DNA of 48,427 bases from Candidatus Aquicultor sp. (GCA_030682615.1 JAUXNY010000035.1:1-48427); one strand, 5' to 3'. Counted from the first letter of the stretch, positions 26,930 to 34,424 are shown. Numbers and translations are program-made. Notes: a model not told the origin generated them from the sequence alone.

Positions 26930-27978
26930 TTTGCCATCACCTGCTTTTGATACCATGAAAAAACAAGTCGGGCGGTTAAACTTAGCAGTATGCTGATAAA
27001 TAGCAGGATAGTACCCACACCAAACAGCGCTGATTCGATGGCTTTTACACTCATGGCCTCTTTGTTATCTATGATAGCTGAGGCCATGACTCGGACTGGT
27101 TCAAGAAAAAAGACAAGGCCGTGCGATGGATCTGGAATAAAAGCCATGCCACCTGAAACCATGGATAAAGCAATAGCTTCTCCTACAGCTCGGGCTGAAG
27201 CTAAAATCATTCCGGTTACGATCCCCGGTATTGCCACAGGGATGAGTACTTTAGTTACGCTTCGCCATTGAGTTACACCCAAAGCCAGACTTGCTTCTTT
27301 ATAGGGTTTTGGCACAGCTCTTATGGCATCGGTTGCAACGGTTACATAAAAGGGGAGAACCATAAAGGTAAGAACAATAACTCCCGCAAGCAAACTTTGG
27401 CCATCAAGAGGCGCCACAGCAATGAACTTCAGTGCTAATTCATTACTGATGAAATTATCCATGATAAATGGAACTACCACCATCAAACCTATCAATCCAA
27501 AAATAACAGAAGGAATTCCCGCAAGAAGGCGCACCATAGCTTCGACTGGCCGGCGGATAGCATCTGGGGCAAGTTCGGCTAAGAAAATTGCACAGCCGGT
27601 GCCTAAAACAAAGGTTAAAAGAAGCGCACCGCCCGTGGTTAAAAATGTTCCCAGAATAAGAGGTAGAGCACCAAAATCCCATTTTGGTGTTTCGCTAAAC
27701 CATGCCTCTTGAATATGCTGATCCCACCCACCTGCAATAAAGAAAGCTAGTCCATTGTGCTTTAATGAAGACAGGGCCTCTTTTGCAACAAAAAGGATAA
27801 TAAAGAAAATAGCGGTACTTGAAATAATTGTTGCGAGCAACAACATATTTTCTATGATTTTTTCCTGAATGCGATACCATCGCGCTTGACTTTTTGTGCT
27901 GGAAAACAAAGCTTCGCTTGAGGGTAAAACGCCTCTTATTTTTTTGATTTCCACGCTTTTACGATTAGTATTTTCCAT
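26926..27978 (-). CDS. pstC: Phosphate ABC transporter permease PstC (system 2)
   Basis: A 350-residue permease subunit with a hydrophilic N-terminal tail of about 40 residues and then six TM helices. PstC features: LAELAPDAIRRPVEAMVRLL, LAGIPSVIFGLIGLMVVVPF and IPVAIPGIVTGMILASARAVGEAIAL. A long segment after TM1 (about 75-105, with FIAGGWDQHIQEAWFSE) matches the extracellular loop of PstC proteins. It overlaps pstA2 by 4 bp; upstream a 12-bp hairpin separates it from pstS2. Confidence 0.9.
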   Translation of the reverse strand: MENTNRKSVEIKKIRGVLPSSEALFSSTKSQARWYRIQEKIIENMLLLATIISSTAIFFIILFVAKEALSSLKHNGLAFFIAGGWDQHIQEAWFSETPKWDFGALPLILGTFLTTGGALLLTFVLGTGCAIFLAELAPDAIRRPVEAMVRLLAGIPSVIFGLIGLMVVVPFIMDNFISNELALKFIAVAPLDGQSLLAGVIVLTFMVLPFYVTVATDAIRAVPKPYKEASLALGVTQWRSVTKVLIPVAIPGIVTGMILASARAVGEAIALSMVSGGMAFIPDPSHGLVFFLEPVRVMASAIIDNKEAMSVKAIESALFGVGTILLFISILLSLTARLVFSWYQKQVMAK

Positions 27979-28019
27979 TTTATTGATTTGCCCTCCGCTT
28001 ATTTGCGCTGAATATCCCG

Positions 28020-28061
28020 AAAAGTGCCGGCCTATTCGCTTTTGATTAAGCCGGCACTTTT
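28020..28061 (-). terminator. Hairpin between pstS2 and pstC2
   Basis: A perfect 12-bp stem (28020-28031 with 28050-28061) around an 18-nt loop, ending in a short T-run on either strand. It is placed like the hairpin of pst system 1 and would let pstS2 be expressed above the permease genes by partial termination or 3'-end protection. Confidence 0.7.
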
Positions 28062-28127
28062 CTTTAAATCAAGATCTCGGCGAAGGAGAAGAAGTAGCTA
28101 CTTCACGTGATAGCTTCTAAATCACCC

Positions 28128-28979
28128 TTACTTTTTCTTCGCCGGCAAATACTCTTTTTTTACGACATTTTGACCGGCAGGAGAGAGAACCCATTTCAAG
28201 AATTCCTTAGTTAGGCCTGTTGGCTCTCCTTTGGTTACGTGGAAGAGCGGGCGGATAACCGGATATTGCCCTTTTTCAATTGTCTTTTTGTTAGGCACAA
28301 CACCATTCAAAGCAACCGGCTTTACCTTTTTGTTTACATAGGCAAAAGCAAGATAGGCGATCGCGTTCGGATTTTTGACAACGGCTTCACGATTGAGCCC
28401 ATGTGTTTCAAGCATCTTTACGGTTGGAGCTTGCGGCTGCTTCTTTAAAAACAGCTCATTAAAATAATCGAAAGTACCTGATGCGGGCGGGCGTGAATAA
28501 GCCATAATAGGAGCGTCAGCTCCGCCAACGTCTTTCCAGTTGGTTATCTTACCAAGATAGATATTCATTACTTGCTCCATGGTAAGCCCTTTTACCTTAT
28601 TTTTCGGATGAACTACTATTACTAGGGCTTCACGGGCAATTACGTACGCTTTTAATCCCTGTGCTTTTTCTTCCGGCTTTAGCGGACGAGAAGCTCCAGC
28701 CAGCGGTACTTTACCCGCTAGCAGGTCTTGAATACCTACGTTTGTACCAGGACCAGTTACAGTAATCTTTACATTCTTATTTCTCTTCATAAATTCTTTA
28801 GCTAACGCATGTGATAAGGGAAATACGGTATTTGAACCGCTAATGTGTAGTTCTCCGCTTAGCTTGGCTGCATGAGCTTGATTTGTGGTTAGAAAAGCTG
28901 CTGCGCTTAGCACAAGGCCCGCAATTATTGCTAATACAACAAGCCTTTTTTTGCTTAATGATATGCCTGTAAATAGCAT
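28128..28979 (-). CDS. pstS: PstS-family phosphate-binding protein (system 2)
   Basis: A 283-residue periplasmic-binding-type protein. It has a Sec signal peptide (LVVLAIIAGLVLSAAAFL, cut likely after QAHA) but no lipobox Cys, unlike PstS1, so it may be held by the transporter or released. The mature part shows LHISGSNTVFPLSHALAKEF, VTGPGTNVGIQDLLAGK, AGASRPL and PPASGTFDYF, typical of PstS/SphX proteins. The C-terminus is Lys-rich. ATG 28979 follows AAAGGGG by 8 bp. A Pho box lies at 29197-29235. It is the first gene of pst system 2. Confidence 0.87.
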   Translation of the reverse strand: MLFTGISLSKKRLVVLAIIAGLVLSAAAFLTTNQAHAAKLSGELHISGSNTVFPLSHALAKEFMKRNKNVKITVTGPGTNVGIQDLLAGKVPLAGASRPLKPEEKAQGLKAYVIAREALVIVVHPKNKVKGLTMEQVMNIYLGKITNWKDVGGADAPIMAYSRPPASGTFDYFNELFLKKQPQAPTVKMLETHGLNREAVVKNPNAIAYLAFAYVNKKVKPVALNGVVPNKKTIEKGQYPVIRPLFHVTKGEPTGLTKEFLKWVLSPAGQNVVKKEYLPAKKK

Positions 28980-29030
28980 CTCAAAACCCCTTTCAATAAA
29001 CCTCTTTTATCAAACATTTAAATAAACTCT

Positions 29031-29050
29031 TAAACCCTTGTAAACCCTTG
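29031..29050. repeat. Two tandem copies of TAAACCCTTG in the pstS2 leader
   Basis: An exact 10-bp tandem repeat (29031-29040, 29041-29050), preceded by the partial copy TAAACTCT at 29023. It lies between the Pho box and pstS2. The 10-bp period does not match the 11-bp Pho-box phasing, so it may bind another regulator or be chance. Confidence 0.5.
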
Positions 29051-29196
29051 CTTCAATTATTGCTCTCTTTTTAGAAGACCTTATAGCTTTAGCTTTTGCA
29101 AAAACCACCTCCTAATTTTCAGCAGCATCTGTTTAACTTGCTTTAATGAAACCCCGCACTTTCGATTTAAATGCTAGCAGCAAGCATTAGGGGGTT

Positions 29197-29235
29197 GGTT
29201 AAAACGAAGTTTAAACTTTGTAAAAAAATTGTTAC
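29197..29235 (-). promoter_or_regulatory. Pho box upstream of pstS2
   Basis: + strand hexamers GGTTAA 29197, AGTTTA 29208, TGTAAA 29219, TGTTAC 29230, each 11 bp apart (the second is degenerate). Along the gene they read GTAACA, TTTACA, TAAACT, TTAACC. The site is about 220 bp before the pstS2 start, leaving a long leader. Confidence 0.75.
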
Positions 29236-29277
29236 TCTGCTCGCCCTCCCGCCCCTTTGTGGGGTTCGATTGTCAGG

Positions 29278-29318
29278 GAAATCCAGTTGGGGGGGGTTAA
29301 CCCCCCCAACTGGATTTC
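29278..29318. terminator. 18-bp perfect hairpin after the SLH gene
   Basis: Arms 29278-29295 and 29301-29318 pair perfectly (GAAATCCAGTT plus seven G with seven C plus AACTGGATTTC) around a 5-nt loop. It lies 40 bp downstream of the SLH gene (minus strand) and just before the pstS2 Pho box, so it would insulate the two units. Confidence 0.75.
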
Positions 29319-29358
29319 TTAACTATTTATTTGGGTCGTGCCGGGAACTTACTGTCGG

Positions 29359-30186
29359 CTATTCTTCAGCGCCAGGAGCAAGTTTAAACCCTAAGGAGAC
29401 ATTCTCCCTGGCTTTGTTGAGCAGGTGAACCATCTCAGCCCTGGTTACGAAGTTCTGAGCTTTGATGTAGAGGTTGTAGCCGTTTGCACCTTCTGTGCCA
29501 TCGGGATTAACCTCTCGATACTGATGCTTGGTAGCGTCATAGGCTGCAACGTCGCCCCTGTATCCCTTAATGAGTTTCTGATCAACCGCGATTGCGATTA
29601 GGTCTCTCAGGTCAGGAGATACGGTCTTGTAGTCCTTGAAGATCAGGTCGATGCTGGTTGCGTCTACGGTCTTCTTGTCAAGACCCGTGGCCAGCACGAG
29701 GGCCGCAGCTACGTCTTCTCTGGTAGCTGGTGCGCTCGGGCGGAAAGAGCCGTCCGGGTACGCCGGCAGGAAGCCGACGGCTTTCTGGATGGACTTAAGA
29801 GCCCAGTGTTTTTCGGAAACGTCGCGCAGTTCAATATCGTCCTCGGGCTTTGGCAGGTAGAGGGCCCTCTCTGTCGCCGCCGCAAACTCGGCACGGGTTA
29901 CGGCCTTGCTTGGCCTGAACATTTTATCCGGGTAACCCTTGACGGCCCCAAGGGCGAGCATGGCTACGATGTCGCTGTTAGCCCAGTTACCCGTGATATC
30001 GGTCGGCAGGCTTACTCTTGGCATGAATGCGTCTTGCGCAGGGGTTTCGGTAAAAGTACTCGGCATCTCAAGACCTGTGCTTGCGCCCGCCACCGGTACG
30101 GCGCCGACTATGGTTCCCGCGGCGAAAACGGTAGCTAAGGTTAGGCTAATATTCTTCTTTGCGGACTCTTTCGAAAAGATGTTCAT
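29359..30186 (-). CDS. SLH-domain surface protein inside the pst region
   Basis: A 275-residue secreted protein built almost only of SLH repeats. The signal peptide (ISLTLATVFAAGTIVGAVPV, ending near AGAS) is followed by three repeats: NWANSDIVAMLALGAVKGYP with VTRAEF (about 65-115), KHWALKSIQKAVGFLPAYPD with ATREDV (about 120-170) and a longer third with LIAIAVDQKLIKGYRGD and FVTRAEMVHLL (about 190-260). SLH repeats attach proteins to the cell wall. ATG 30186 follows GGAGGA by about 9 bp. Two Pho boxes lie upstream (30401-30428, 30481-30508), so it is probably made under phosphate starvation. What it does beyond wall binding is unknown. Confidence 0.87.
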   Translation of the reverse strand: MNIFSKESAKKNISLTLATVFAAGTIVGAVPVAGASTGLEMPSTFTETPAQDAFMPRVSLPTDITGNWANSDIVAMLALGAVKGYPDKMFRPSKAVTRAEFAAATERALYLPKPEDDIELRDVSEKHWALKSIQKAVGFLPAYPDGSFRPSAPATREDVAAALVLATGLDKKTVDATSIDLIFKDYKTVSPDLRDLIAIAVDQKLIKGYRGDVAAYDATKHQYREVNPDGTEGANGYNLYIKAQNFVTRAEMVHLLNKARENVSLGFKLAPGAEE

Positions 30187-30400
30187 GTTAAATGTTCCTC
30201 CTTCTAAAGTTACACAGTTTTCTAACAGTTTTCTAACATCTTGCGGCTGGTTCTACGTATCATCTACGATCGGTGCTGAGCTTGCTTTTAAATCGATATC
30301 CCTTACCGATCATTCCCACCTCCCTCAGGCTAATAAGCAGATCTTTAAGGACTGGCTTCCTCTGCTTGCTTCGAAGTTTAATGGATAGCAAGAGGTTAGT

Positions 30401-30428
30401 GGTTAAAATAATGTAAAGATATTGTTAC
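30401..30428 (-). promoter_or_regulatory. Pho box A upstream of the SLH gene
   Basis: GGTTAA 30401, TGTAAA 30412, TGTTAC 30423 on the + strand, 11 bp apart (gene-strand GTAACA, TTTACA, TTAACC). Nearly the same sequence, spacers included, is found at 32606-32633 upstream of the Big_5 gene. Confidence 0.82.
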
Positions 30429-30480
30429 AATTTCAGAAAATTTATGTGACATATACCCAGCATAATTAGGCAATTATGGT

Positions 30481-30508
30481 TGTTAAAAGGTTGTAAGCTA
30501 ATTGTTAC
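30481..30508 (-). promoter_or_regulatory. Pho box B upstream of the SLH gene
   Basis: TGTTAA 30481, TGTAAG 30492, TGTTAC 30503 on the + strand, 11 bp apart, with another TGTAAG at 30511 out of phase. It lies 53 bp upstream of box A and in the same orientation. Confidence 0.72.
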
Positions 30509-30572
30509 AATGTAAGAATAGACGATCGGATGGTGTACCTGGGGGAAACCGGTTTTCCTAGAAAAAAGCGAA

Positions 30573-30603
30573 GGCCCGGGGTTAAACTTGAGCGCCCCGG
30601 GCC
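30573..30603 (-). terminator. Terminator after the Big_5 repeat protein gene
   Basis: A perfect 9-bp GC stem GGCCCGGGG/CCCCGGGCC (30573-30581 with 30595-30603). On the minus strand it is followed within a few bases by a run of six T. It ends the gene that stops at 30650. Confidence 0.8.
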
Positions 30604-30649
30604 GTTTCTATATTTGCGGCAATGTTAGAAGAAATCCTATGATCAAGAA

Positions 30650-32515
30650 CTATTTCTTTGTAGTAAAAGTGAGCGCAAACTCCTCCGACAAGCCCTTTTC
30701 CCTCATGTCCTGTACGGCATCCGCTGGAATAAACAGCATATAAGTTGTCTCCTTTTTTAGCATACCGCTTGGCCAAACCTTAATACTGTTATTGCGAATC
30801 GCTATCTTAATCCTTACTTCGTTACCGTCCTCATCCGATAACGAAATGCCCCAGTAATCAGCGCCTTTTATGATGCGACCGTTAAAGACAACCTGAATTG
30901 CCGGGTAGCGCTTTACGTTTGCTGCGTCGTCGTAGGGGGTGGTTCTAACGACATCGAGCGCATGACCGTTTACATCATCCGATGGTCTGTTAGAGGTTAC
31001 AAAGAAGTCCGCCCACGCTTCAGGTTTCCCCCAGGCCGGGATGTCGGCGTACACGGCATACGCTCCGCGTTTTACCCGCTCGGGCACCGCCAGGGCAGCC
31101 CTAAACTTACCAAAGTTATCGGTTTTGACATTTTTTGCCGGCTCGCCGGCATCTTTTTTGCCGTCGCCGTCGATATCGAACCAGACTCTGCCCGATGTCC
31201 ACGTTTTAAAATCTTTACCGTTGATGATGATTATTGTACCCGGCGAGCCGTTGGTCAGGCTTAAGGATAGGCTTGGTTCGGCAAGGATCACTATAGTAAC
31301 TGCCGCATCGTCTGTCCCGCTGCCGGGGAGGTCGGCGCGTATATAATGGACGCCTGCCGGAACCTTGGGTATAGTCATGCCGGTTATAAAACCGCCGTAA
31401 CTGTTAGTGGTCACTTTTTTACTAACTTCGCCTGCGTCTCTTGCTGAATTGCCGTTGGCGTCAAACCAGACCCAACCGGCCGTATTTGCCGGAAAGCGCC
31501 TTCCAACGACGTTAATCGTCCCGCCCGGTATTGCCTTACTTGCGCTTAAAGCCAGACTTGGCCCCTTAATAATAAAGTTTGCTGAAACCTTAACAGGGCT
31601 ACCCTGGGGCAGCTCTACCCTGACCGGGTAAGAACCGGTAGATATAAATCCGCCCGGCACGACCAGCGTGGTTATAATCCTGCCGCTAGCATCGCTTGTT
31701 GCCTGTGATGAGGGCTCTCCTTCGGTCAAAATGCCGTCCCTGTTGGTATCGAACCAGGCCGGCCCCGATTTATTCGCTTCGAAGCCGCTGCCGGTAATAG
31801 TAATTAGCGTACCGGGCGAACCGCCGGTTGGGCTTAAGGTTAGGCGGGGGATTGCAGTAAAAATAACCTCTGAGTCGGTGTGGCTGCTTTCGGATAGAGA
31901 AGCTCTGATTGGATATGCCCCCGCCGCAACGTTAGGCACGGTAAGGGAAGCATAAAAAGCGCCGGCTGTGTCAGCCGTAACCCGCATAGCGGGTTCGCCG
32001 GAGTCTCTAGTATAGTTGTTGTTTGTATCAAACCATACCCAGATATCCCTACCCGGCGCGAAGTATCTACCGCTAATAATGATGGCCGTTCCGGCTGGGC
32101 CGCTATTTATTCCCAGGGTTAGGCTCGGTCTTCTAACCGTAAATAGCGTGTGCGCCTCTGTGGGTCCGCCACCGGGAATATCAGCTCGGATTAAATAATA
32201 CCCTGGAGGTAAACTGGGCACAGTTAATACCGTGCTGAATCTACCGGAATCATCTGAGGATACATCACTTTGAGGCTCATCGGAGTCTTTTAAACCGTCC
32301 CCGTTCGTATCAAACCATACGCTACCAGGCTGATTAGCGTCAAAACCGGCACCGGTAACAGTAAGCTTTGTGCCAGAGGGGCCGGAAACAGGGCTCAAGC
32401 TTAAAGTTGGGGCCGCAAATGCGATTCCCGGCAAAATAAATAAAAGCAGCAGCGATATCGCCACAAGCAGCCCCGCAAAACAAAAATCTCTTTGGGGTAG
32501 AGAGAACCTTAACAT
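30650..32515 (-). CDS. Secreted protein with five Ca-loop repeats and a C-terminal Big_5 domain
   Basis: A 621-residue exported protein. The signal peptide is long (LLVAISLLLLFILPGIAFA, cut near residue 34). Five repeats of about 95-100 residues follow, each starting like PSLSLSxxxGSPGT and GxGFxxN, and holding an acidic loop: VWFDTNGDGLKDSDEP, VWFDTNNNYTRDSGEP, AWFDTNRDGILTEGEP, VWFDANGNSARDAGEV, VWFDIDGDGKKDAGEP. Such Asp/Asn loops commonly bind Ca2+; here that is inferred. The last 110 residues form a Big_5 (SbsA-type Ig-like) domain ending FALTFTTKK. No sorting signal or SLH repeat is present, so attachment is unclear. ATG 32515 follows AAGGAGG by 5 bp. A Pho box lies 91 bp upstream. Confidence 0.8.
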   Translation of the reverse strand: MLRFSLPQRDFCFAGLLVAISLLLLFILPGIAFAAPTLSLSPVSGPSGTKLTVTGAGFDANQPGSVWFDTNGDGLKDSDEPQSDVSSDDSGRFSTVLTVPSLPPGYYLIRADIPGGGPTEAHTLFTVRRPSLTLGINSGPAGTAIIISGRYFAPGRDIWVWFDTNNNYTRDSGEPAMRVTADTAGAFYASLTVPNVAAGAYPIRASLSESSHTDSEVIFTAIPRLTLSPTGGSPGTLITITGSGFEANKSGPAWFDTNRDGILTEGEPSSQATSDASGRIITTLVVPGGFISTGSYPVRVELPQGSPVKVSANFIIKGPSLALSASKAIPGGTINVVGRRFPANTAGWVWFDANGNSARDAGEVSKKVTTNSYGGFITGMTIPKVPAGVHYIRADLPGSGTDDAAVTIVILAEPSLSLSLTNGSPGTIIIINGKDFKTWTSGRVWFDIDGDGKKDAGEPAKNVKTDNFGKFRAALAVPERVKRGAYAVYADIPAWGKPEAWADFFVTSNRPSDDVNGHALDVVRTTPYDDAANVKRYPAIQVVFNGRIIKGADYWGISLSDEDGNEVRIKIAIRNNSIKVWPSGMLKKETTYMLFIPADAVQDMREKGLSEEFALTFTTKK

Positions 32516-32584
32516 TTTATCCTCCTTGATCTTCTTTGCTAATGATGGGGAGACTTGCATTCGACCAAGCCTAGCAATGAGCTT

Positions 32585-32633
32585 AATATATGGCCGGCAG
32601 GCTGTGGTTAAATAAATGTAAAGACATTGTTAC
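32585..32633 (-). promoter_or_regulatory. Pho box and -10 for the Big_5 repeat protein gene
   Basis: GGTTAA 32606, TGTAAA 32617, TGTTAC 32628 on the + strand, 11 bp apart. On the gene strand, 15 bp downstream of the box, lies TATATT (32590-32585), a good -10. The site is between divergent genes, so it could also act on arsC. Confidence 0.8.
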
Positions 32634-32703
32634 AATTTCTAGTAACTTCTGGAAATTTAAAGATTGAAACTATTCTTGCCCTCTGCCTACCCCTTTACAA
32701 ATT

Positions 32704-32709
32704 TATAAT
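32704..32709 (+). promoter_or_regulatory. Candidate -10 box for arsC
   Basis: A perfect TATAAT, 40 bp before the arsC start. No -35 hexamer stands at normal distance (the best, TTGCCC at 32676, gives a 22-bp spacer), so an activator such as PhoB may assist. Confidence 0.4.
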
Positions 32710-32748
32710 TACGATCGAGTATGTAATTAAAAATAACTCGGAGGAAAT

Positions 32749-33201
32749 ATGGAACCGGTGAATACCAGGCGAAAAATTCTCTTTTTATGTACAGGCAACT
32801 CAGCTCGCAGCCAGATGGCGGAGGGCTGGGCGAGGCATCTTAAGGGCGATGTCGTTGAGCCCTATTCGGCAGGCATAGAGGCGCATGGGCTTAATCCTTA
32901 TGCCGTTAAGGTTATGAGGGAAGCGGGCGTAGATATCTCTGGACAGCGCTCGAAATTGGTAAAAGAATTTGAAGATGTTGAATTCGATTACGTTGTAACG
33001 GTCTGCGGCCACGCAAATGAGAGCTGCCCTTATTTTCCGGGTAAGACCAGGGTGGTTCATGTGGGCTTTGAGGATCCGGCTAGGGCGAGTGGCACCGAGG
33101 AAGAGATTATGGCGGTTTTTCGCCGGGTGCGCGACGAGATACGGGCGTTCGTTGAGACGCTACCCGGCGCGCTTTATTCTCTCGCGCGGTCGGGAGAATA
33201 G
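32749..33201 (+). CDS. arsC: Arsenate reductase, thioredoxin-coupled ArsC (LMW phosphatase fold)
   Basis: A 150-residue cytoplasmic enzyme reducing arsenate to arsenite. It has the P-loop LCTGNSARSQMAEG with the nucleophilic Cys and the two relay cysteines in VTVCGHANESCPYFPG (7 residues apart), which distinguish thioredoxin-linked arsenate reductase from plain tyrosine phosphatase. CGGAGGAAAT precedes ATG 32749. Its place in the phosphate island makes sense: Pst systems also import arsenate. The last residues (ALYSLARSGE) are encoded antisense to the end of a psiE remnant, and the same C-terminal end occurs at 43866-43914, so the tail seems to derive from a convergent arsC/psiE overlap. Confidence 0.9.
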   Translation: MEPVNTRRKILFLCTGNSARSQMAEGWARHLKGDVVEPYSAGIEAHGLNPYAVKVMREAGVDISGQRSKLVKEFEDVEFDYVVTVCGHANESCPYFPGKTRVVHVGFEDPARASGTEEEIMAVFRRVRDEIRAFVETLPGALYSLARSGE

Positions 33202-33302
33202 ATCACGGCAAGCGTGCGAACGGCCGCAACCGCTAGCATCGCCGCGCCCAGTGCGAGGATCTTTGCCGGCTCGAAGTCGGGCTCAGAAAACCGCACCCAC
33301 GC
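33154..33302. repeat. Left direct repeat flanking the phn cassette
   Basis: Aligns without gaps to 43866-44014 (offset 10,712 bp), about three-quarters identical overall and about 86% over the first 50 bp. It covers the last codons of arsC on one strand and the last 43 codons of a psiE-like frame on the other. Confidence 0.82.
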
Positions 33303-33308
33303 ACCCAT
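33174..33308 (-). pseudogene. psiE 3' remnant, 44-codon frame with its own start
   Basis: The minus-strand frame from ATG 33308 to TAA 33174 encodes 44 residues. It matches the C-terminal 42 residues of the intact PsiE at 43886 without frameshift: RFSEPDFEPAKILAL against RFSETDFDPIKILAM, then identical RTLAVIYSPDRARE. It would be a single membrane helix plus tail. AAGGAG stands only 2 bp before the ATG, too close for efficient use. Homology stops at the ATG. Most likely a truncated copy left by the event that placed the phn operon here, though the intact frame leaves open a small expressed protein. It overlaps the arsC 3' end by 28 bp. Confidence 0.7.
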
Positions 33309-33325
33309 ATCTCCTTAATTTTTTA

Positions 33326-33390
33326 GGCTCTGCGTTAGGCTATGGTAGAGCCCGGATTGTCGCGAAAGCTGTGACGAGAGCACAGCTTTA
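33326..33390. repeat. 65-bp dispersed repeat with hairpin, copy 1
   Basis: Matches 48070-48134 at 60 of 65 positions, preceded in both by a T-run. The 3' half forms a 9-bp stem (33365-33373 with 33381-33389, AAAGCTGTG/CACAGCTTT) with loop ACGAGAG. It lies between the psiE remnant and the phn Pho box. Possible roles: terminator, small RNA end or repeated palindromic element. Confidence 0.8.
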
Positions 33391-33459
33391 CTGTAACCTG
33401 CTTCATAAAATGGCTGCTAACGGCTATTGCCGACCACAAGATTCCCGATTTTAACCGAT

Positions 33460-33519
33460 TTAACAGTGTTTTAACAATAATGAAAACATTATTTAACCAA
33501 ACCACCTCCGCAATATGAG
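33460..33519 (+). promoter_or_regulatory. Pho box and -10 region for the phn operon
   Basis: TTAACA 33460, TTAACA 33471 and TTAACC 33493 are in 11-bp phase (33482 is degenerate). Exactly 15 bp after the last one is TATGAG (33514-33519), the same box-to-minus-10 distance as at the Big_5 gene. A second possible promoter, TTGCAC 33529 with a 17-bp spacer, ends at the PhnF operator. Confidence 0.7.
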
Positions 33520-33554
33520 ATAAAAACCTTGCACGAATAAATCGGACGTTTTAC

Positions 33555-33574
33555 TTGTCTAGACGTCTGTACAA
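33555..33574 (+). promoter_or_regulatory. Inverted repeat, likely PhnF operator
   Basis: TTGTCTAGAC (33555-33564) faces GTCTGTACAA (33565-33574), an imperfect palindrome with 8 of 10 positions matching. It lies 15 bp before the phnF start, where a HutC-type GntR repressor would block transcription. Autoregulation is inferred from position and from known PhnF operators. Confidence 0.6.
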
Positions 33575-33589
33575 TTGGAGAACACTTTT

Positions 33590-34324
33590 ATGTTTATCGA
33601 TAAAGAGAACGGCATTCCGTACTATCGCCAGTTGATCGAAATACTGCAGAAACAGATACGGGAGGGTGCCTACAAGGAAGGAGACAAGTTGCCCTCCGAG
33701 GCCGAACTGAGCCTGATCTTTAAGATCAATCGGCATACGGTTCGCCAGGCCGTCAATGAACTCGTTCTTTGTGGGATTCTCTATAAGCTAAGGGGCAAGG
33801 GAACCTTTGTCGCCAGAAAAAAAGCGGATCACATCGATTATAAGGTATCCAAAAAAACCAGCTTTACGCAGAACATTCTGGAGGTAGGTCTCAAACCGAG
33901 CGCGAGGTTAAGCAAAGCCGTGGTTGTCCCGGCGCCCGAAAGTGTGGCGCAAAATTTGGGGATAGGACAGGGGGAAAGGACGTTCTTCTTGGAGATAGCG
34001 CGTTTCGCAAACGACGAGGTTATTTCTTTAAGTACCACGTATTTACCTGAATACTTAGCACCGGATTTAAACAAAAACTTGAAAAGATTTTCGTCATTGT
34101 ACAAAGTGCTTGAAGATCACTACGATCTGGTGCCCACTCGCACTAAATCGGTCTTCAACGCTACGTTCCCGAGCATGGATGATGCGTTGCGACTTGGCAT
34201 TTCAAGGGATACGCCTATTCTCAAGGTGGAAAGCGTCATGAGGACCACAGGGGGCACCATTGTAGAGTACTCAGTAACCAGATTTCGCAGCGATCGGGCT
34301 AAAATCAGCGTTGATTTTACATAA
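33590..34324 (+). CDS. phnF: GntR/HutC-family regulator PhnF
   Basis: A 244-residue repressor: GntR winged helix (about 5-72, IPYYRQLIEILQKQI, LPSEAELSLIFKINRHTVRQ, GKGTFV) and a UTRA ligand-binding domain (about 90-240) of the HutC type. First gene of the phosphonate operon, hence PhnF. ATG 33590 is preferred: GGAG (33577-33580) lies 9 bp before it; TTG 33575 would overlap that site. An inverted repeat just upstream is its likely operator and a Pho box lies further up, so the operon appears to answer both phosphate starvation and a ligand. The ligand is unknown. Confidence 0.87.
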   Translation: MFIDKENGIPYYRQLIEILQKQIREGAYKEGDKLPSEAELSLIFKINRHTVRQAVNELVLCGILYKLRGKGTFVARKKADHIDYKVSKKTSFTQNILEVGLKPSARLSKAVVVPAPESVAQNLGIGQGERTFFLEIARFANDEVISLSTTYLPEYLAPDLNKNLKRFSSLYKVLEDHYDLVPTRTKSVFNATFPSMDDALRLGISRDTPILKVESVMRTTGGTIVEYSVTRFRSDRAKISVDFT

Positions 34325-34424
34325 GCCGGCTATTTGAAAATACTCTTTGAGGAGGTGGGGAAAGCGCAAAACCAGTATGCTGTTTGCTTAAAAAAACTCG
34401 AATGTAAGAGGAGGACTGTAAGTA

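Noticed and set aside
29011-29050. TAAACCC-type repeats before pstS2 as a second Pho box
   Set aside because: The period is 10 bp, not 11, and the hexamers lack the TGTTAC/TGTAAA form; kept only as a tandem repeat.
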